Both the position numbers and the translations under genes were made by a program. Shown here one piece after another: positions 4,623 through 9,132 of a stretch of 9,132 bases of DNA. How positions within the stretch are numbered: position 1 is the stretch's first letter; each line of letters opens with the position of its first letter. Origin of the DNA: Clostridiales bacterium. GTDB lineage: Bacteria > Bacillota > Clostridia > Lachnospirales > Lachnospiraceae. The notes under the pieces were generated by a model. The model had not been told where the DNA came from, searched no databases, and worked only from the letters and a program-made list of their open reading frames with translations. Where the stretch lies: NCBI GenBank assembly GCA_018369015.1, contig JAGZDD010000156.1:1-9132 (forward strand), read 5' to 3'.

Positions 4623-5477
4623 ATGATAGAAATTATTTATATGGACGTCGATGGAACACTTCGGGACGAGGCGTTAGGTATCTTTCCTAAAACCGTACAA
4701 GCATTGGAAAAATGCCGGGAGCAGGGAATAAAGATTGTGATCTGTACCGGAAGGAATCCGGGTTCGGTTCAGGAGGATGTACTAAGACTTGAAACCGACG
4801 GCATTATTGCCGGAGGGGGCTGCTACATTCAGTATCACGGCAATGTGTTGAAGGAAACATTTTTTCAGACACATGAAATAGAAAAAATTCAGACATTGCT
4901 TGACGCTTATGCCCTCTCAGCGTCCTTTGAAGGAAAACAAAAGATTTTTATGAACAGCGGCGCCGTCAAGTTTTATACAAAGGATCTTCTGGAAAAAGCG
5001 GACGCCCGGAAGACAGCCGCAATGCCGTCAGCGGAGCGCTTTCCGGAAAATAAAATTTCCTATGAGGACAATTTTTCTGATTTTAATGCAGCGTCAGAAA
5101 AAATTCACAAGGTCTGCCTGATGGGCGGCCGGGAAAACGTTTTGGCAGCGCGGCAGGCGGCGGTACCATTTTCAAACATCGTGCAGGAAAAGTGCTGGCA
5201 TGGTCAATGGTATTTGGAGCTTTTGCCATCCGGCTGTGACAAAGGGAGTGCTGTCGCATATGTCAACCGGTATCTTGCAATTTCAAAAGAACACGCCATG
5301 AGCTTTGGCGACGGGGGCAATGACCTGGATATGTTTAAGGAAACAGGGATACGCATAGCTGTCGAAAATGCGGAACAGGAGATTTTGGAGGCCGCGGATT
5401 TTATATGTGCGCCGCCGGCCGGGGATGGCATTTATAAAGAACTTTTGAGGCAGGGCTTATTGGCGGACGCCGGATAA
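4623..5477 (+). CDS. Cof-type HAD-superfamily phosphatase
   Basis: This 284-residue cytosolic hydrolase has all four HAD motifs: I, MDVDGT (nucleophile Asp8, acid/base Asp10); II, CTGR (Thr42); III, DKGSA (Lys207); IV, GDGGND (Asp230 and Asp234, Mg2+). The large segment between motifs II and III (about residues 70-195) is the C2-type alpha/beta cap of the Cof/IIB subgroup, which typically dephosphorylates sugar phosphates and related small molecules. GGGGGA (4611-4616) lies six nt before the ATG. It is first in an operon with an alpha-glucosidase (22-nt gap) and a PTS permease, so the likely substrate is a sugar phosphate produced by that uptake system, either the imported disaccharide phosphate or a hexose phosphate. 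Family members are promiscuous, and the exact substrate cannot be read from the sequence. Confidence 0.9.
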   Translation: MIEIIYMDVDGTLRDEALGIFPKTVQALEKCREQGIKIVICTGRNPGSVQEDVLRLETDGIIAGGGCYIQYHGNVLKETFFQTHEIEKIQTLLDAYALSASFEGKQKIFMNSGAVKFYTKDLLEKADARKTAAMPSAERFPENKISYEDNFSDFNAASEKIHKVCLMGGRENVLAARQAAVPFSNIVQEKCWHGQWYLELLPSGCDKGSAVAYVNRYLAISKEHAMSFGDGGNDLDMFKETGIRIAVENAEQEILEAADFICAPPAGDGIYKELLRQGLLADAG

Positions 5478-5499
5478 CGCAGAAGGAGAGTGCAGAACA

Positions 5500-7167
5500 A
5501 TGAAGAAAAAATGGTGGCAGAAAGAGGTTGTGTATCAGATTTATCCTAAAAGCTTTTGTGACAGCAATGGCGACGGTATCGGCGATATTAAGGGGATTAC
5601 GCAAAAATTGGATTATCTGGAAAATCTTGGCGTGACCATGCTTTGGATTTGCCCGGTCTATAAATCGCCGATGGATGATAACGGCTATGATGTGGCAGAT
5701 TATGAGGCTCTGGCGGACATTTTCGGAACAATGGCAGATTTAGACGAGCTTATTGACAAGGCGAAAGCGCGGGGAATAAAAATAATTCTTGATCTGGTCA
5801 TTAACCATACGTCCGATGAGCATGCGTGGTTTAAAGATGCGCTGGAGCATCCGGACGGCGGTCATCACGATGATTATATTTTTAAAGCAGGAACGAAAGC
5901 CCCTAACAACTGGCGCTCAGTTTTTGGCGGGAGCGTGTGGGAGAAAGTACCCGGACGCGACGAATATTATTTTCATGCCTTTGGAAAAAAACAGCCGGAT
6001 TTGAACTGGGAAAATGCAGCGTTGAGGAAAAGACTTTACGAAATGGTCAACCGTTGGCTTGACAAAGGTATCGCAGGTTTTAGAATCGATGCCATTACAT
6101 TTATTAAAAAAGATCTGACATGGGCAGATCAGGAGCCTGACGGCGCAGACGGCCTTGCTAAATGCACAAAGGCATCGCGCAATCAGCCGGGAATCGGCGA
6201 ATTTTTAGGCGAGCTTAAGCGGGAAACCTTTGACAAATACGATTGTATGACCGTCGCTGAGGCTCCCGGCGTTCCTTATGAGGCGCTGGATGAGTTTATC
6301 GGTGAAAATGGGTACTTTTCCATGATTTTTGATTTCCGGTATGCCGATTTAGATGTGGCTTCCGGAAGTGAATGGTTTAAGCGTATTCCGTGGACAGTGG
6401 CGGAGCTGAATAAGAAAATTATGGACAGCCAGACAGCCCTGCAAAGCTGCGGCTGGGGCGCCAACTTCATTGAAAATCACGACCAGCCCCGGGCGGCGTC
6501 CAAATATTTAAAGGATGCTCAAAATAACGGTGATGCGGTCAAAATGCTGGCGGCAATGTATTTTTTCTTAAGGGGTACGCCGTTCATTTACCAGGGGCAG
6601 GAGCTTGGCATGGTAAATTTCCAGAGAAGCAGTATCGATGAATTTAATGACCTGTCGAGCATTGACCAGTATTACCGCTCTATGGAAGAGGGGTATTCCC
6701 CGAAAGAAGCGCTGAACTTTGTCAACCTTCGCAGCCGGGATAATGCCCGGACGCCCTTCCCGTGGAATAATGAGCGGTACGGCGGCTTTAGCGTGTGCCG
6801 TCCATGGCTTGGGATGACTGAGGAATATCCCAAAATCAACGCTACTGACCAGGTCGGAAATGCGGGCAGTGTTTTTGAATTTTACAAGGCGATGATCGCC
6901 TTCCGGCAAAACGGACCATGGAAGGATTGCCTGATTTATGGAAATATCCGGCCCCAAAAGAGCGGCAGCGAAGTGATTGCTTACCAGAGATATACAGAGG
7001 ATGTTTTACTTGAAGGATATTTTAACTTTTCGGGTGGAGCTGTCAGGGAAAAACTATCCGAAAACGGCGCGAAGGCTGTCTGGGGCAATAAAATGACCGC
7101 AGAGATTACGGAGGATACACTTTTGCTTGAACCTTACGAAGCTGTGCTGGTTGTCTACGAAAAATAA
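5500..7167 (+). CDS. GH13 alpha-glucosidase (oligo-1,6-glucosidase / trehalose-6-phosphate hydrolase group)
   Basis: This 555-residue enzyme is full length for the group and has no signal peptide, so it acts in the cytoplasm. It opens with WWQKEVVYQIYPKSF and contains the GH13 regions DLVINH (98-103), QPDLN (165-169, the hallmark of the oligo-1,6-glucosidase subfamily), GFRIDAI (nucleophile Asp197), TVAEAPG (acid/base Glu254) and ENHDQPR (Asp328). It hydrolyses alpha-glucosidic bonds in short sugars or their 6-phosphates. The residue after the nucleophile, which separates alpha-1,4 (Thr) from alpha-1,6 (Val) enzymes in yeast and bacillus work, is Ala198. The PTS gene next to it points to a phosphorylated or locally dephosphorylated disaccharide such as trehalose, isomaltose or a sucrose isomer. 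AGGAG (5484-5488) precedes the ATG by 11 nt. Family is certain; linkage and substrate are not. Confidence 0.94.
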   Translation: MKKKWWQKEVVYQIYPKSFCDSNGDGIGDIKGITQKLDYLENLGVTMLWICPVYKSPMDDNGYDVADYEALADIFGTMADLDELIDKAKARGIKIILDLVINHTSDEHAWFKDALEHPDGGHHDDYIFKAGTKAPNNWRSVFGGSVWEKVPGRDEYYFHAFGKKQPDLNWENAALRKRLYEMVNRWLDKGIAGFRIDAITFIKKDLTWADQEPDGADGLAKCTKASRNQPGIGEFLGELKRETFDKYDCMTVAEAPGVPYEALDEFIGENGYFSMIFDFRYADLDVASGSEWFKRIPWTVAELNKKIMDSQTALQSCGWGANFIENHDQPRAASKYLKDAQNNGDAVKMLAAMYFFLRGTPFIYQGQELGMVNFQRSSIDEFNDLSSIDQYYRSMEEGYSPKEALNFVNLRSRDNARTPFPWNNERYGGFSVCRPWLGMTEEYPKINATDQVGNAGSVFEFYKAMIAFRQNGPWKDCLIYGNIRPQKSGSEVIAYQRYTEDVLLEGYFNFSGGAVREKLSENGAKAVWGNKMTAEITEDTLLLEPYEAVLVVYEK

Positions 7168-7219
7168 GCCGACACCCCAAATGCGCAGACAGAGTAAAAG
7201 AGATATGGAGGAGAGAAAA

Positions 7220-9132
7220 ATGGCAGGAACGGATTACCGCGAAATAGCAAAACGGCTGATCGATGTTGTCGGGAAAGACAATATTCTTTCAGCGACTCAC
7301 TGTGCGACAAGGCTTCGCCTGATCGTTAAAGATAAATCTAAAATCGATGAAAAAGAGATTGAAAAAATCCCCCTGGTTAAAGGTACATTTTTTAATGCAG
7401 GGCAGTACCAGATTATTTTAGGTACCGGCATTGTCAACAAGGTGTACGCAGAAATGGAAGGGCTTGGCTTAAAAACCGTATCTAAACAGGAACAGGATGA
7501 GATTGTTAAAAAGCAGCAAAAAGGAATTAAGCGCCTGATGCGCGTCCTCGGCGATATTTTTATTCCGATTATCCCGGTCATTGCGGCAACCGGTCTGTTT
7601 CTCGGTTTAAAGGGCTGCCTGTTTAATGACAATGTTCTTGGGCTTTTCGGCGCCTCTGTAGATATGATTCCGGCTTATATTGTTACTCTTGTCAATGTAT
7701 TAACCGAAACGGCCTTTTCCTTTCTGCCTGCAATCATATGCTGGTCCGCCTTTAAAGTGTTTGGCGGAACGCCGGTCATTGGTATTGTTCTTGGCCTGAT
7801 GCTTGTGTCGCCAATTCTTCCTAATGCCTATTCCGTGGCGGATCCGGGCAGCGGTGTTTCGGCCATTATGGCCTTTGGCGTTATTCCCATTGTCGGGTGC
7901 CAGGGCAGCGTGCTGACGGCGATACTGACCGCGCTTATTGGTGCAAAGCTGGAAAAAAAGCTGCGAAAAATTATGCCTAACGCGCTGGATTTAATTATGA
8001 CACCCTTTATCGTAATGCTTGTGACTTTTTTGATTGTCATTCTTGGAATAGGGCCAATCATGCATGTCGTTGAGCTTAAGCTTGTGGAAATCGTAGAGGT
8101 ACTCGTCCATCTTCCCTTGGGAATCGGCGGCTTTATCATTGGCGCGACATACCCTCTTCTTGTTATTACGGGCCTGCATCATACCTATACAATGATCGAA
8201 ACGTCATTGCTGGCCAACACTGGCTTTAACCCGGTCATTACTTTATGCGCGATGTATGGTTTCGCTAACGTAGGAACATGTCTTGCCTTTTTTGTAAAGG
8301 CTAAAAAGGAGAGCGTCCGCCAGACAAGTATCGGCGCAATGCTTTCCCAGCTTTTCGGAATCAGTGAGCCTGTCCTTTTTGGTATTCAGCTCCGTTATAA
8401 TCTCCGGCCTCTGATCATTATGCTTTGCACATCTGGCCTTGGAGCGGCGCTGTTATCGATTTTAAATATTCAGTCTAATTCTTACGGGCTGGCAGTCATT
8501 CCGTCCTATCTTATGTATATCTATGAAGGCCGGCAGCTTTTATGGTATTTGATTATATCCATCGGCTCTGTGGCACTGTGCTTTATTTTAACCTATATGT
8601 TCGGGATTCCAAAAGAAGTGCTTGTATCGGACGCCGCAGATACGGACGATGTTGAGAATATTCAGGAAATTTCGGACACGGATAACGTCCAGAATGTGCC
8701 GGAAGCTTTAAACGGAGCCGGCAGGGGAACGGAAGGCACGGCTGTCTTATCTCCGGTAAATGGGCAGATTATTCCGTTGGAACAGGTAAAGGATGCGACC
8801 TTTGCACAAAAAATTCTTGGCGACGGCTTTGCCGTGCGTCCGTCGGACGGAATGATTAAAGCCCCGGTAAGCGGTATCATTGAAGCTGCCTATGATACCG
8901 GGCATGCGATCGGAATGAGAAGCGACAGCGGCGAAGAAATATTGATCCACATTGGTATTGATACGGTGGAGCTTGGCGGTGAAGGCTTTAAAGCCAGAGT
9001 GGAAAATGGCTGCCATGTCCATGTCGGGGATGTACTTGTGGAAGCGGATTTAGAAAAAATACGCTGCTCCGGTAAGGATACAGATGTAATGGTAATTTTT
9101 ACCGGCGGCGAGCAGGTGTCGTTTTTGGCAAG
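7220..9132 (+). CDS. PTS EIIBCA permease of the glucoside/sucrose/trehalose family (3' end cut by window)
   Basis: The frame is open to the end of the window, giving 637 residues; only a few to perhaps 20 should be missing. GGAGGAG (7207-7213) is six nt before the ATG. EIIB (about 1-90) has the phospho-Cys28 in THCATRLRL. A hydrophobic EIIC (about 105-465, some ten membrane segments) carries GLHHTYTMIE (318-327), the counterpart of the GxHH(S/T)...E substrate motif of sucrose/trehalose/beta-glucoside EIICs, and GISEPVLFG. A polar, acidic linker (about 470-505) leads to EIIA (from about 507), with His562 (GHAIGM) and phospho-His577 (LIHIGIDTVEL), spaced 15 apart as in EIIA-Glc. The protein takes up and phosphorylates a sugar using HPr-phosphate. 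Lying 52 nt after the alpha-glucosidase with no terminator between, it most likely carries an alpha-glucoside; EIIC sequence alone does not fix which. Confidence 0.94.
   Translation, partial: MAGTDYREIAKRLIDVVGKDNILSATHCATRLRLIVKDKSKIDEKEIEKIPLVKGTFFNAGQYQIILGTGIVNKVYAEMEGLGLKTVSKQEQDEIVKKQQKGIKRLMRVLGDIFIPIIPVIAATGLFLGLKGCLFNDNVLGLFGASVDMIPAYIVTLVNVLTETAFSFLPAIICWSAFKVFGGTPVIGIVLGLMLVSPILPNAYSVADPGSGVSAIMAFGVIPIVGCQGSVLTAILTALIGAKLEKKLRKIMPNALDLIMTPFIVMLVTFLIVILGIGPIMHVVELKLVEIVEVLVHLPLGIGGFIIGATYPLLVITGLHHTYTMIETSLLANTGFNPVITLCAMYGFANVGTCLAFFVKAKKESVRQTSIGAMLSQLFGISEPVLFGIQLRYNLRPLIIMLCTSGLGAALLSILNIQSNSYGLAVIPSYLMYIYEGRQLLWYLIISIGSVALCFILTYMFGIPKEVLVSDAADTDDVENIQEISDTDNVQNVPEALNGAGRGTEGTAVLSPVNGQIIPLEQVKDATFAQKILGDGFAVRPSDGMIKAPVSGIIEAAYDTGHAIGMRSDSGEEILIHIGIDTVELGGEGFKARVENGCHVHVGDVLVEADLEKIRCSGKDTDVMVIFTGGEQVSFLA

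Noticed and set aside
5401..6957. ORFs on both strands inside the HAD and GH13 genes (e.g. 5401-5604, 5789-6004, 6568-6957)
   Set aside because: Alternative frames of clearly coding genes; no motifs or translation signals.
7297..9022. Minus-strand ORFs opposite the PTS gene
   Set aside because: The + strand frame is open throughout with EIIB, EIIC and EIIA motifs; the antisense ORFs are Ser/Ile/Pro-rich shadows.

Overview
The window looks like chromosomal DNA of an anaerobic, fermentative Firmicute, probably a gut or rumen Clostridia of the Lachnospiraceae type. This rests on moderate GC, strong purine-rich Shine-Dalgarno sequences, A/T-flanked intrinsic terminators, a fused three-domain PTS permease, RpiR-type regulators and a GH13 alpha-glucosidase. 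Genus cannot be decided from the sequence. All genes read on the + strand. I see no RNA gene, insertion sequence, CRISPR array or phage gene, and no gene-free stretch longer than about 210 bases.

Region 1 (1-2894) is a small-acid catabolic cluster. It holds the 3' part of a 3-hydroxyacyl-CoA dehydrogenase-family oxidoreductase (cut by the window start), a cyclase/kynurenine-formamidase-family metal hydrolase, a beta-keto acid cleavage enzyme (BKACE, formerly DUF849) and a 62-residue zinc-ribbon protein that follows it by 12 nt. The simplest reading is that the dehydrogenase turns a 3-hydroxy acid into a 3-keto acid, and BKACE condenses that with acetyl-CoA to give acetoacetate plus a new acyl-CoA. 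The hydrolase would act on a precursor or side product. The substrate is unknown. BKACE keeps its Zn ligands but has Trp where the lysine-fermentation enzyme Kce has its substrate-amino-binding Glu. The cluster ends at a strong intrinsic terminator (2927-2962).

Region 2 (2986-4495) encodes two different RpiR/MurR-type regulators (N-terminal HTH, C-terminal SIS sugar-phosphate sensor) whose reading frames overlap by 11 nt, so they are almost certainly co-translated. An AT-rich stretch with a perfect 12-bp palindrome and repeated GTACA words follows (candidate operator), then an intrinsic terminator.

Region 3 (4565-9132) is a sugar-uptake operon. A sigma-A-like promoter overlaps the terminator of region 2 and drives a Cof-type HAD phosphatase, a GH13 alpha-glucosidase of the oligo-1,6-glucosidase/trehalose-6-phosphate hydrolase group, and a PTS EIIB-EIIC-EIIA permease cut by the window end only a few residues before its expected C-terminus. 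Together with the two regulators this looks like a system that imports and phosphorylates an alpha-glucoside (trehalose, isomaltose, maltose or a sucrose isomer) and splits it inside the cell. The HAD protein may dephosphorylate the imported sugar before or after hydrolysis.
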